Shown here piece after piece: positions 34,701-42,956 of a stretch of 64,000 nucleotides of DNA; position 1 is the first letter of the stretch, and every line of letters begins with the position of its first letter. A program made the position numbers and the translations under genes. Location: contig NZ_JBEJGX010000003.1 in the NCBI RefSeq assembly GCF_040253635.1, forward strand, positions 7,837,501 to 7,901,500. Direction: 5' to 3'. The notes below the pieces were generated by a model. It was given only the letters and a program-made list of their open reading frames with translations. It was not told the DNA's origin and ran no database searches. The stretch is from Streptomyces sp. Edi2. GTDB taxonomy: Bacteria > Actinomycetota > Actinomycetes > Streptomycetales > Streptomycetaceae.

Positions 34701-34780
34701 CGCGTAAGACCTGGCCCGCGTAAGACCTGGCCCGCGTAAGACCCGGACCGCGTAAGGCCCGGACCGCGTAAGGCCCGCCC
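34701..34780. repeat. 16-bp tandem repeat, five copies
   Basis: Five contiguous 16-bp units at 34701, 34717, 34733, 34749 and 34765. Units one and two are identical (CGCGTAAGACCTGGCC); the others drift to CGCGTAAGGCCCGGAC. The array lies between convergent genes, ending seven bases before the enoyl-CoA hydratase stop codon. Confidence 0.85.
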
Positions 34781-34786
34781 CCGGCG

Positions 34787-35557
34787 TCAGCCCGCCGGCC
34801 AGGTGAAGCGCGGCGCCCTGCGCTCCAGGAAGGCGGCGGCACCCTCCGCGGTGTCGCCGCTCGCCCGCGCCTGCTCGGCCCAGTGGGCGCCGCGCGCCTC
34901 GGCCTCGGTCGGCGGCACGTCCCACGTCCCGTCGGCCAGTTCCTTCGCCGCGGTCTGCGTCAGCAGCGACCGGCTGGCCAGGACCGCCGAGAACTCCGCC
35001 ACCCGCTTGTCCAGCGCGCCCTCGGGCAGCACCTCGTCCACCAGACCCGCTCGCAGCGCCCGTGTGCAGTCGATCAACTCGCCCGAGAACAACAGGTACT
35101 TGGCGGTGGACAGCCCGGCCAGCCGGACCAGTCGCCGGGTCGCCGCCGCCGGATAGGCGACCGCCAACTTGGCCGGCGTCACCCCGAACAGCGCGCCCTC
35201 CTCCGCGAACCGCAGATCGCAGGCGGCCGCCAACTGGGTGCCGCCGCCCACGCAATAGCCGCGTATCGCCGCCAGCGTCGGCCCGGGGTACGCCGCCAGC
35301 GCCTCCTCGGCCGCCGCCGCCAGGCCCTGCGACTCACCCGCCGGATCCCGCAGCGACCCGATGTCGGCGCCCGCGCAGAACGTCCCGCCCTCGCCGGTCA
35401 GCACCAGCGACCGGACCGAGCGGTCGGCCGTCAGCCGCTCCAGCAGCGGCGGCAGGTCCCGCCACATCTGCACGGTCATGGCATTCCGCTTGCCGGTATT
35501 GCTGATGGTGACGGTCGCTGTGCCGTCGCTGACATGCGTCTTCAGGCCGGGTTCCAT
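34787..35557 (-). CDS. Enoyl-CoA hydratase/isomerase family protein
   Basis: A 256-aa crotonase-fold protein. ISNTGKRNAMTVQMWRDLP starts the fold; the oxyanion-hole segments are GTFCAGADIGSL and AAIRGYCVGGGTQLAAACDLRFA. The position of a catalytic Glu in the second helix is Gly/Thr here (GGTQLAAACDL), so true hydratase activity is uncertain. Members act on acyl-CoA in degradation or biosynthesis. ATG 35557 has CCGGAG almost touching it. It is divergent from the ABC-F gene with a 55-bp gap. Confidence 0.85.
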   Translation of the reverse strand: MEPGLKTHVSDGTATVTISNTGKRNAMTVQMWRDLPPLLERLTADRSVRSLVLTGEGGTFCAGADIGSLRDPAGESQGLAAAAEEALAAYPGPTLAAIRGYCVGGGTQLAAACDLRFAEEGALFGVTPAKLAVAYPAAATRRLVRLAGLSTAKYLLFSGELIDCTRALRAGLVDEVLPEGALDKRVAEFSAVLASRSLLTQTAAKELADGTWDVPPTEAEARGAHWAEQARASGDTAEGAAAFLERRAPRFTWPAG

Positions 35558-35612
35558 GCTCCGGATATTAGAGCGACCGCGACGGACCGGGCCGGATACG
35601 ATCGGCGGCCTG

Positions 35613-37286
35613 ATGTCAGCAACTCTTGTCGCCAAAGACCTCGCCGCCGGCCACGGCGAGCGCGTCCTGTTCTCCGGCCTCGATCTGGTCGTCGCCCCCG
35701 GCGATGTGGTCGGCCTCGTCGGCGCCAACGGCGCGGGCAAGTCCACGCTGCTGCGCCTGCTGGCCGGCCTGGACACCCCGGAGGACGGCACGCTCTCGAT
35801 CGGCCCGCCCACCGCCACGGTCGGCCACCTCCCCCAGGAGCCCGACCGCCGCCCGGGAGAGACCGTACGCGCCTTCTTCGCCCGCCGTACGGGCGTGACC
35901 GAGGCCCAGCTCGCGCTGGACACCGCCACCCAGGCGCTGGTCGACGAGCGGCCCGGCGCCGACGACGCCTATGCCACGGCGCTGGAGCGCTGGCTCGCGC
36001 TGGGCGCGGCCGACCTCGACGAGCGCGCCGAGGAGACCGCCGCGCAGCTCGGCCTGTCCATCGGCCTCGACCAGCCGATGACCACGCTCTCCGGCGGCCA
36101 GGCGGCCCGCGCCTCGCTCGCCTCGCTGCTGCTCTCCCGTTACGACCTCTTCCTGCTGGACGAGCCGACCAACGACCTCGACCTGGACGGCCTGCACCGG
36201 CTGGAGTCTTTCGTCACGGGCCTGCGCGCCGGCACCGTCCTGGTCAGCCACGACCGCGAGTTCCTGGCCCGCACGGTCACCCGCGTCGTCGAACTCGACC
36301 TCGCCCAGCAGCAGGTGAACACCTACGGCGGTGGCTACACCTCTTACCTGGAGGAGCGCGAACGGGCCCGGCGCCATGCGCGGGAGCAGTACGAGGAGTA
36401 CGCCGACACCAAGGCCGCCCTGGAGACCCGGGCGCACACCCAGCGCAACTGGATGGAGAAGGGTGTCAAGAACGCCCGCCGCAAGGCCCCCGACAACGAC
36501 AAGATCGGGCGCAAGGCCCGGGTGGAGGCCACCGAGAAGCAGGCCGCCAAGGCCAAGCAGACCCAGCGCCTGATCGAGCGGATGGAGGTGGTCGAGGAGC
36601 CGCGCAAGGAGTGGGAGCTGCGGATGGAGATCGCCGCCGCGCCCCGGGCCGGCGCGGTCGTGGCCACCCTGCGCGGCGCCGGCCTGCGGCGCGGCGACTT
36701 CCGCTTCGGCCCGGTGGACCTGCAGATCGACTGGGCGGACCGGGTCGCCATCACCGGCCCCAACGGCTCCGGCAAGTCGACCCTGCTCGCCGCCCTGCTC
36801 GGCCGGCTCCCGCTGGACACCGGGCACGCCGTCCTGGGCCCCGGCGTGGTGGTCGGCGAGGTCGACCAGGCGCGCGGCCGGCTCTTCGGCGCACCCGGCT
36901 CGGGCGACCAGGCACAGGGCGACCAGCCGCTGATGGACGCCTTCCGGGCCTGTGTTCCCGACCTTCCGCCCGCCGATGTCCGCACACTGCTGGCGAAGTT
37001 CGGGCTGAAGGCGGCGCATGTGCTGCGCCCCGCGCGCACCCTGTCACCGGGGGAGCGGACCCGCGCCGCGCTGGCCCTCCTCCAGGGCCGCGGGGTCAAC
37101 CTCCTCGTCCTGGACGAGCCGACCAACCACCTCGATCTGCCGGCCATCGAACAGCTGGAGTCCGCGCTCGCCTCGTACCCCGGCACCCTGCTGCTGGTCA
37201 CGCACGACCGCCGGATGCTGGAAGCGGTGCACACCACCCGCCGTATCGAGGTCGACGGCGGACGGATCACCGACCGGGCGGTCTGA
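35613..37286 (+). CDS. ABC-F family ATP-binding protein
   Basis: A 557-aa soluble protein with two ABC ATPase domains and no membrane segment, the ABC-F layout. Domain 1: Walker A GLVGANGAGKSTLLRLLAG, signature TTLSGGQAARASLASLLL, Walker B LFLLDEPTNDLDL. An interdomain linker rich in Arg/Lys/Glu follows (residues ~245-340). Domain 2: Walker A ITGPNGSGKSTLLAAL, signature RTLSPGERTRAALALL, Walker B LLVLDEPTNHLDL. ABC-F proteins act on the ribosome (translation factors or antibiotic resistance). ATG 35613 has only a weak ribosome binding site. Resistance versus housekeeping role cannot be settled here. Confidence 0.9.
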   Translation: MSATLVAKDLAAGHGERVLFSGLDLVVAPGDVVGLVGANGAGKSTLLRLLAGLDTPEDGTLSIGPPTATVGHLPQEPDRRPGETVRAFFARRTGVTEAQLALDTATQALVDERPGADDAYATALERWLALGAADLDERAEETAAQLGLSIGLDQPMTTLSGGQAARASLASLLLSRYDLFLLDEPTNDLDLDGLHRLESFVTGLRAGTVLVSHDREFLARTVTRVVELDLAQQQVNTYGGGYTSYLEERERARRHAREQYEEYADTKAALETRAHTQRNWMEKGVKNARRKAPDNDKIGRKARVEATEKQAAKAKQTQRLIERMEVVEEPRKEWELRMEIAAAPRAGAVVATLRGAGLRRGDFRFGPVDLQIDWADRVAITGPNGSGKSTLLAALLGRLPLDTGHAVLGPGVVVGEVDQARGRLFGAPGSGDQAQGDQPLMDAFRACVPDLPPADVRTLLAKFGLKAAHVLRPARTLSPGERTRAALALLQGRGVNLLVLDEPTNHLDLPAIEQLESALASYPGTLLLVTHDRRMLEAVHTTRRIEVDGGRITDRAV

Positions 37287-37404
37287 GGACCGCGGCGGGG
37301 CGCCGTCCGAAGGGCCCAGGACGCCGCCCGTGGAGGCCCGCGGCACCCGCGATGATTATCGATTTGGCCCTGAGGCGGCCGACCCGTAGTGTGGTGTTCA
37401 CCGA

Positions 37405-37478
37405 CGCGGGGTGGAGCAGCTCGGTAGCTCGCTGGGCTCATAACCCAGAGGTCGCAGGTTCAAATCCTGTCCCCGCTA
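37405..37478 (+). tRNA. Initiator tRNA-fMet (anticodon CAT)
   Basis: A 74-base cloverleaf folds fully: acceptor CGCGGGG/CCCCGCT, D arm GAGC/GCTC, anticodon arm CTGGG-CTCATAA-CCCAG, T arm GCAGG-TTCAAAT-CCTGT. The three G:C pairs closing the anticodon stem (GGG/CCC) and the unpaired 1:72 position mark it as initiator rather than elongator. Position 1 is C and position 72 is T, giving a C-U mismatch instead of the C-A of E. coli. CCA is not encoded. A long hairpin follows. Confidence 0.93.
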
Positions 37479-37484
37479 CTGAAA

Positions 37485-37527
37485 CAGCGCGGCGGGACCG
37501 GTGCCAGACACCGGTCCCGCCGCGCTG
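37485..37527 (+). terminator. Terminator hairpin after the tRNA
   Basis: Perfect 19-bp stem: CAGCGCGGCGGGACCGGTG (37485-37503) pairs with CACCGGTCCCGCCGCGCTG (37509-37527), five-base loop. It starts seven bases after the tRNA 3' end. Confidence 0.9.
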
Positions 37528-37722
37528 TGCGTTCCGGATGCACCGCCCGGGGGCGCGGATCGTACGGGGGTCACCTCCGGTAAGTCCGCGAACAACCCAT
37601 AAAAGCAACAGGATCGGTCGCCGGGCCGAGCGCCTCATTCGCAATCGGCCATAAGGCGTCGATAAGCGCTGACTTGTGTTCAGCTGGCCGGTCCGGACCA
37701 ACGCATTCTCAACACTCTTCCT

Positions 37723-38220
37723 GTGAGGATGCCTTCCGGACCCCCTGCAGAACCCCCCGAAGAGCTGACCTCCCCGCTCGCGTACGAAGGTGTCTGGCGG
37801 TTCACCGCCCCGGCACTGGAGTCTTCGGTGCCGCAGGCACGCCACGCGGTCCGGGATCTGCTCGCCGAACAGCGTGTTCCCGTGGCCGCCGAGATCATGG
37901 ACGGCCTGTTGCTCATCGTCTCCGAACTCGTCACCAACGCCGTCCGGCACGCCGCCCTGCTCTCGCCCCAGATCGCCGTCCAGGTCACCATCGGGGCGAA
38001 CTGGCTACGGGTCGCGGTCGAGGACAGCCACCCCTACCGCCCCAAGGCATTGGAGGCGGATCAGGGCGACGTCGGCGGCCGCGGGCTGTGGCTCGTCAAG
38101 ACGCTCACTGCGGAGGCGGGCGGCAAATGCGATGTGGAGGACACGAGGAGCGGCGGCAAGGCCATCTGGGCCGAACTGCCGCTCACCCCGCTCGCTACCA
38201 GCCCGCCGAACCTCCGGTGA
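37723..38220 (+). CDS. ATP-binding regulator (HATPase_c, anti-sigma-factor kinase-like)
   Basis: A 165-aa protein with a single GHKL ATPase domain of the RsbW/SpoIIAB type. The N box is LLLIVSELVTNAVRHAAL; the G1 box region is VAVEDSHPYRPK and the G2 region GGRGLWLVKTLTAEAGGKCDV. The C-terminus ends in AIWAELPL, typical of the large streptomycete set of such regulators, which phosphorylate anti-anti-sigma proteins or bind sigma factors. GTG 37723 is the first start (ATG 37729 follows); no ribosome binding site is visible. Its 3' end overlaps the convergent idi gene by 26 bp. Partner unknown. Confidence 0.85.
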   Translation: MRMPSGPPAEPPEELTSPLAYEGVWRFTAPALESSVPQARHAVRDLLAEQRVPVAAEIMDGLLLIVSELVTNAVRHAALLSPQIAVQVTIGANWLRVAVEDSHPYRPKALEADQGDVGGRGLWLVKTLTAEAGGKCDVEDTRSGGKAIWAELPLTPLATSPPNLR

Positions 38221-38806
38221 GCTCACGCACCGCCGGTCGCGCCGCGTCCAGCACGGTCATGAACCAGGCGGAGAACGGCGCCTCGGCATGCCGCTCGGCA
38301 AGCTCCTCCGGCGTCACGAACGCGATCTCGCCGATCTCCTCGGGGTCGGGTGCCGGCTCGGCCCGCACCAGCCCGACGAACAGGTGGTTGTACTCCTGCT
38401 CGACGAGGCCGGAGGCCGGGTCGGGATGGTTGTAACGCACGGTTCCCGCCTCCGCCAGCAGAGCGGGCGCCAGGCCCAGCTCCTCCGAGGTCCGCCGGGC
38501 CGCGGCGACGAACGGTGCCTCACCGGGATACGGGTGGCCGCAGCAGGTGTTGGACCACACACCGGGGGAGTGGTACTTCCCCAGCGCCCGGCGCTGCAGC
38601 AGCAGCCGCCCCTTCTCGTCGAAGAGGAAGACGGAGAACGCCCGGTGCAACTGCCCGGGAGCCTGGTGTGCCGCGAGCTTTTCCGCGGTGCCGATCGTCG
38701 TACCGTCCTCGTCGACCAGCTCCAGCATGATCGGTTCGGCGGCGCCGCCCGGTGTGCTCACCGCCGGGTCGCCGGCGGTCTGTCCGTTGGCAGGTGTGAT
38801 CGGCAT
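38195..38806 (-). CDS. idi: Isopentenyl-diphosphate delta-isomerase, type I
   Basis: A 203-aa Nudix-fold enzyme converting isopentenyl diphosphate to dimethylallyl diphosphate in the cytoplasm. HRAFSVFLFDEKGRLLLQRRA starts the domain. The metal and catalytic elements are SPGVWSNTCCGHPYPGE (active Cys in NTCCGHP) and the Nudix helix AARRTSEELGL, with the second catalytic Glu in VEQEYNHLFVG. ATG 38806 is preferred because AAGG lies six to ten bases upstream; ATG 38812 is two codons earlier. It supplies DMAPP for the polyprenyl synthase and hopanoid operon at 46783-58660 (inference from proximity). Confidence 0.93.
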   Translation of the reverse strand: MPITPANGQTAGDPAVSTPGGAAEPIMLELVDEDGTTIGTAEKLAAHQAPGQLHRAFSVFLFDEKGRLLLQRRALGKYHSPGVWSNTCCGHPYPGEAPFVAAARRTSEELGLAPALLAEAGTVRYNHPDPASGLVEQEYNHLFVGLVRAEPAPDPEEIGEIAFVTPEELAERHAEAPFSAWFMTVLDAARPAVRELTGGSAGW

Positions 38807-39367
38807 GCCCATCCTTGTCGTCGGTTCTTCGACGCCAAGTCTGCCCTAGCCGGGTCCGCATCACCGGCAGAGTGCGTGCGCGGCGCCACATGCCAGCGCG
38901 CCGCTCCTGCCGTGCGCCCGGCCGTGAGATGGTCCACACCCGCTGCCGCGCCCCGCACCCCCGATACGGACGGCGCCGCGCGTCCCCGTGACGGCGTCCC
39001 CGTGACGGCGGACCGCCCCCGGACCTGGGATGGCTCTCGCCACACCGGCCCCGGCACAACCCGCCCGCCCCGTGACCAGCCCTCTCATAACCGGCACCGG
39101 AGGGAGTGCCAGGTCCGCGGGCCAGTTGTTCATGGACCACCTGATCCACCATGATGATCGCGGCAGGCGCAGCCGTCGGTCACCCGATCGAGCGGTGAAT
39201 GCGCGGTGAACGGCCGCATCCGGCGATCCGATAGCCTCTGCCGACGTGCCACCCCAGCCCACCGGGCGCCAGGTGTGCCACGCCCGCTGCCCGGGTAGTT
39301 CGTATCGAATGCGGATCGATCACGAACCGTCCGTGCTGCCTTGTCAGCATCCAAGGAGTGAGTTCGA
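38807..39367. other. Divergent intergenic region idi / polymer operon
   Basis: About 560 bp with no supported gene on either strand. It contains a perfect 14-bp direct repeat CGTCCCCGTGACGG at 38981-38994 and 38995-39008, and a lower-GC segment near 39290-39360 that probably carries the promoter of the downstream operon. Confidence 0.5.
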
Positions 39368-41173
39368 CTGTCGACCGCCATCCTCACCGGTCCGCCGGTC
39401 GCCGGGTCGCCGCTCGAAGCCGACCTGCGCACGCTGGGCTTTGACGTCCGTATTGCGGACGATGCCGCCTCCGCCGCCGAGCTGCTTGCCGCGGTGCCCG
39501 CCCAGGAGCGGGTCGCCGTCGTCGACCCCCGTTTCGTCGGCCATCTGCACACCCTGCGGCTCGCGCTGACCGACCCCCGCTTCCCCGCCGCGGCGGTGCC
39601 GGGCGCGCTCACCGCGCAGCCCGGGGCGCGCGCCGCGCTGGCCCGTGCGGTCGGCAGGATCCCGGTCGGCGCCGGCACCGCCCACCTCACGGATGTCCTC
39701 ACCGACACCCTCACCGATTCCCTCGACCGCGAGGTGACCGGAGTGCACCGCGTCGAGCTCGGCAGCCTGGTCGCCACTGTCGCGCTCACCCCGGCGCAGC
39801 GCGAGGAGGCCCGGGAGGCCGTCGCCGCGGTCGACGACGAGGCCGTACGGCTGCGCACCGCCGTGAAGTCCCGCGACGGGTTCTTCACCACGTACTGCAT
39901 CAGCCCGTACTCCCGCTACCTCGCCCGCTGGTGCGCGCGCCGCGGGCTGACCCCCAACCAGGTCACCACCGCGTCCCTGCTCACCGCGCTGATCGCGGCG
40001 GGCTGCGCGGCCACCGGAACCCGCGGCGGCTTCGTCGCGGCCGGCTTCCTGCTGCTCTTCTCCTTCGTCCTGGACTGCACCGACGGGCAGCTCGCCCGCT
40101 ACTCCCTGCAGTACTCGACGATGGGCGCCTGGCTGGACGCCACCTTCGACCGGGCCAAGGAGTACGCGTACTACGCGGGCCTGGCCCTGGGCGCGGCCCG
40201 TGGGGGGGATGATGTCTGCGCGCTGGCGCTCGGCGCGATGGTCCTGATGACCTGCCGCCACGTCGTCGACTTCTCCTTCAACGAGGCGAACCACGACGCG
40301 AGCGCCAACACCAGCCCCACCGCCGCGCTCTCCGGCAAGCTCGACAGCGTCGGCTGGACGGTCTGGGTACGCCGCATGATCGTGCTGCCGATCGGTGAGC
40401 GCTGGGCCATGATCGCGGTGCTCACCGCGCTCACCACCCCGCGGATCGTCTTCTACGCCCTGCTCATCGGCTGTGCGCTGGCCGCCTGCTACACCACGGC
40501 AGGACGGGTGCTGCGCTCGCTCACCCGCCGGGCCCGCCGCACCGACCGCGCCGCCCAGGCGCTGGCCGATCTCGCCGACTCCGGGCCGCTCGCCGAGTTG
40601 ATCGCCGCCGGGGCGCGCGGCCGCGGCCGGACCGGTTCCTACCTGGCGCCCGCTATGGCGTTTCTCTCGGCCGCCGTGCTGCTGGTCTGGGTGATCTTCC
40701 AGGACGACCCGATGTCCTGGCTCACCGTCGGCGTCGCCCTCTGCTCCGCGCTGCTGGCCGGTGCCGCCGTGTCCCGCCCGCTCAAGGGCGCCCTCGACTG
40801 GCTCGTGCCGCCCTTCTTCCGGGCCGGCGAATACGTCACGATTCTGGTCCTGGCCGCCCGTGCGGACGTCCCCGGAGCGCTGCCCGCGGCGTTCGGGCTG
40901 GTCGCGGCGGTCGCCTACCATCACTACGACACCGTCTACCGCATCCGCGGTGGCACCGGGGCCCCGCCGCGGTGGCTGGTCCGGGCAACCGGCGGACATG
41001 AGGGACGGATCCTTGTGGTCACCGTCCTTGCCGCCGCACTGTCCCCCTCAGGTTTCACAATCGCGCTGACGGCCCTTGCTGTGGCCCTGGCGCTGCTGGT
41101 GCTCATCGAGAGCATCCGTTTCTGGGTGTCCTCCCAAGCACCCGCCGTACACGATGAAGGAGAACCCGCATGA
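39368..41173 (+). CDS. DUF5941 / CDP-alcohol phosphatidyltransferase domain protein
   Basis: A 601-aa membrane protein. Residues 1-~170 are a soluble N-terminal domain (STAILTGPPVAGSPLEADLR). The middle contains the CDP-alcohol phosphatidyltransferase motif DGQLARYSLQYSTMG followed by AWLDATFDRAKEY, i.e. DG-x2-AR-x8-G-x3-D-x3-D, complete. Several transmembrane helices surround it and continue through the C-terminal region. Such enzymes transfer a phospho-alcohol from CDP to an acceptor hydroxyl. The start is taken as CTG 39368: it has AAGGAG at 39353-39358, an in-frame stop lies just upstream, and the peptide resembles homologous N-termini; the first in-frame GTG is only at 39494. The stop overlaps the next ATG (ATGA). 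Confidence 0.75.
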   Translation: MSTAILTGPPVAGSPLEADLRTLGFDVRIADDAASAAELLAAVPAQERVAVVDPRFVGHLHTLRLALTDPRFPAAAVPGALTAQPGARAALARAVGRIPVGAGTAHLTDVLTDTLTDSLDREVTGVHRVELGSLVATVALTPAQREEAREAVAAVDDEAVRLRTAVKSRDGFFTTYCISPYSRYLARWCARRGLTPNQVTTASLLTALIAAGCAATGTRGGFVAAGFLLLFSFVLDCTDGQLARYSLQYSTMGAWLDATFDRAKEYAYYAGLALGAARGGDDVCALALGAMVLMTCRHVVDFSFNEANHDASANTSPTAALSGKLDSVGWTVWVRRMIVLPIGERWAMIAVLTALTTPRIVFYALLIGCALAACYTTAGRVLRSLTRRARRTDRAAQALADLADSGPLAELIAAGARGRGRTGSYLAPAMAFLSAAVLLVWVIFQDDPMSWLTVGVALCSALLAGAAVSRPLKGALDWLVPPFFRAGEYVTILVLAARADVPGALPAAFGLVAAVAYHHYDTVYRIRGGTGAPPRWLVRATGGHEGRILVVTVLAAALSPSGFTIALTALAVALALLVLIESIRFWVSSQAPAVHDEGEPA

Positions 41174-41907
41174 TCGGCCTCGTGCTGGCTGCCGGCGCCG
41201 GACGGCGTCTGCGCCCCTACACCGACACCCTGCCCAAGGCCCTGGTGCCGGTCGACGGGGACACCACCATCCTCGACCTGACCCTCGGTAACTTCGCCGA
41301 GATCGGCCTGACCGAGGTCGCGATCATCGTCGGCTACCGCAAGGAAGCCGTCTACGAGCGCAAGGAGGCCCTGGAGCAGAAGTACGGCCTCAAGCTCACC
41401 CTCATCGACAACGACAAGGCCGAGGAGTGGAACAACGCCTACTCCCTGTGGTGCGGCCGTGACTCGATCAAGCACACCGTGATCCTCGCCAACGGCGACA
41501 CCGTGCACCCGGTCTCCGTCGAGAAGACCCTGCTCGCCGCCCGCGGCAACGGCCAGAAGATCATCCTCGCGCTGGACACCGTCAAGCAGCTCGCCGACGA
41601 GGAGATGAAGGTCGTCGTGGACCCCGCCAAGGGCGTCCAGAAGATCACCAAGCTGATGGACCCGGCCGAGGCGACCGGCGAGTACATCGGTGTCACCCTC
41701 ATCGAGGGCGAGGCGGCAGAGGAGCTGGCCGACGCCCTGAAGACCACCTTCGAGCGGGACCCCGACCTCTACTACGAGGACGGCTACCAGGAGCTCGTCA
41801 ACCGCGGCTTCAAGGTGGACGTGGCCCCGATCGGCGACGTCAAGTGGGTCGAGATCGACAACCACGACGACCTGGCGAAGGGCCGTGACATCGCATGCCA
41901 GTACTGA
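41170..41907 (+). CDS. Sugar/alcohol-phosphate nucleotidyltransferase
   Basis: A 245-aa nucleotidyltransferase. The N-terminus carries the signature GLVLAAGAGRRLRPYTDTLPKALVPV (G-x-G-x-R-x-x-P-x-T-x-x-x-P-K). NAYSLWCGRD and VILANGDTVHP with the metal-binding Asp follow, and the C-terminal WVEIDNHDDLAKG closes the active site. It resembles phosphocholine/glycerol-phosphate cytidylyltransferase-type proteins that make CDP-alcohols. ATG 41170 overlaps the preceding stop by four bases and its own end overlaps the next gene by 13, so translation is coupled. In this operon it most likely makes the CDP-linked donor for the phosphatidyltransferases (inference). Confidence 0.85.
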   Translation: MIGLVLAAGAGRRLRPYTDTLPKALVPVDGDTTILDLTLGNFAEIGLTEVAIIVGYRKEAVYERKEALEQKYGLKLTLIDNDKAEEWNNAYSLWCGRDSIKHTVILANGDTVHPVSVEKTLLAARGNGQKIILALDTVKQLADEEMKVVVDPAKGVQKITKLMDPAEATGEYIGVTLIEGEAAEELADALKTTFERDPDLYYEDGYQELVNRGFKVDVAPIGDVKWVEIDNHDDLAKGRDIACQY

Positions 41908-42956
41908 CCCGCCTCATTCCGTCCCCGGTCGTCGTTGACATCAACGCCGGCGCTCTGGACGACCTGGCGGGCCTGCTGGCCGATCAGCGCATCTCCGCGT
42001 CGGGCAAGCTCGCCATCGCGATCAGCGGCGGATCGGGGGCACGGCTGCGCGAGCGGCTGTCCCCCGCGCTGCCCGGCGCCGAGTGGTACGAGGTCGGCGG
42101 CGGCACCCTGGACGAAGCGATCAAGCTCGCCGACGCCATGAAGAAGGGGCACTACGACGCGGTCGTGGGCCTCGGCGGCGGCAAGATCATCGACTGCGCC
42201 AAGTTCGCCGCGGCCCGCATCGGCCTGCCCCTGGTCGCCGTCGCGACGAACCTGTCGCACGACGGCCTGTGCTCGCCGGTCGCCACCCTCGACAACGACG
42301 CCGGCCGTGGCTCCTACGGTGTGCCGAACCCGATCGCCGTGGTGATCGACCTCGACATCATCCGCGAGGCCCCGGTCCGGTTCGTCCGCTCCGGTATCGG
42401 TGACGCGATCTCCAACATCTCCGCGGTCGCGGACTGGGAGCTCTCCCACCGCGAGACCGGTGAGGCGATCGACGGACTGGCCGCCGCCATGGCACGCCAG
42501 GCGGGCGAGGCCGTGCTCCGGCACCCCGGCGGGGTCGGCGACGACGCCTTCCTCCAGGTGCTGGCCGAGGGCCTGGTCCTGACCGGCATCTCGATGTCGG
42601 TGGCCGGTGACAGCCGTCCGGCGTCCGGCGCCTGCCACGAGATCAACCACGCGCTCGACATCCTCCACCCCAAGCGCGCCGCGAGCCACGGCGAGCAGTG
42701 CGGCCTCGCCGCCGCCTTCGCCACGCATCTGCGCGGCGACAAGGAGACCCGTGACCTGATGGTCCAGGTGCTGCGCCGGCACGGCCTGCCGGTCACGCCG
42801 GGCGAGATCGGCTTCACGGACGAGGAATTCGTCGAGGTCGTCGAGTACGCACCCAAGACCCGCCCCGGGCGCTACACCATCCTCGAACACCTCGACCTGT
42901 CCACCGACCAGATCAGGGACGCCTACGCCGACTATGCACAAGCCATCGGTAGCTGA
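41895..42956 (+). CDS. sn-Glycerol-1-phosphate dehydrogenase-like enzyme (AraM/EgsA type, iron-containing ADH fold)
   Basis: A 353-aa member of the iron-containing alcohol dehydrogenase superfamily. The NAD-binding loop is VVGLGGGKIIDCAKFAA. Metal-binding segments match the glycerol-1-phosphate dehydrogenase branch: TNLSHDGLCSP (Asp), SGACHEINHALD (first His) and HGEQCGLAAAF (second His). Family members reduce dihydroxyacetone phosphate to sn-glycerol-1-phosphate. ATG 41895 overlaps the upstream gene; the 3' end overlaps the next gene by 23 bp. It may provide a glycerol phosphate unit for a surface polymer or lipid. The distinction from other polyol-phosphate dehydrogenases of the fold is not certain. 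Confidence 0.78.
   Translation: MPVLTRLIPSPVVVDINAGALDDLAGLLADQRISASGKLAIAISGGSGARLRERLSPALPGAEWYEVGGGTLDEAIKLADAMKKGHYDAVVGLGGGKIIDCAKFAAARIGLPLVAVATNLSHDGLCSPVATLDNDAGRGSYGVPNPIAVVIDLDIIREAPVRFVRSGIGDAISNISAVADWELSHRETGEAIDGLAAAMARQAGEAVLRHPGGVGDDAFLQVLAEGLVLTGISMSVAGDSRPASGACHEINHALDILHPKRAASHGEQCGLAAAFATHLRGDKETRDLMVQVLRRHGLPVTPGEIGFTDEEFVEVVEYAPKTRPGRYTILEHLDLSTDQIRDAYADYAQAIGS

Noticed and set aside
37405..37540. tRNA 3' end considered as an integration attachment site
   Set aside because: No second copy of the tRNA end and no integrase is seen in the window; the sequence after the tRNA is a simple terminator.
38861..39262. 133-codon minus-strand frame in the idi upstream region
   Set aside because: Low-complexity Arg/Gly/Ala translation, no ribosome binding site and no codon-bias support.
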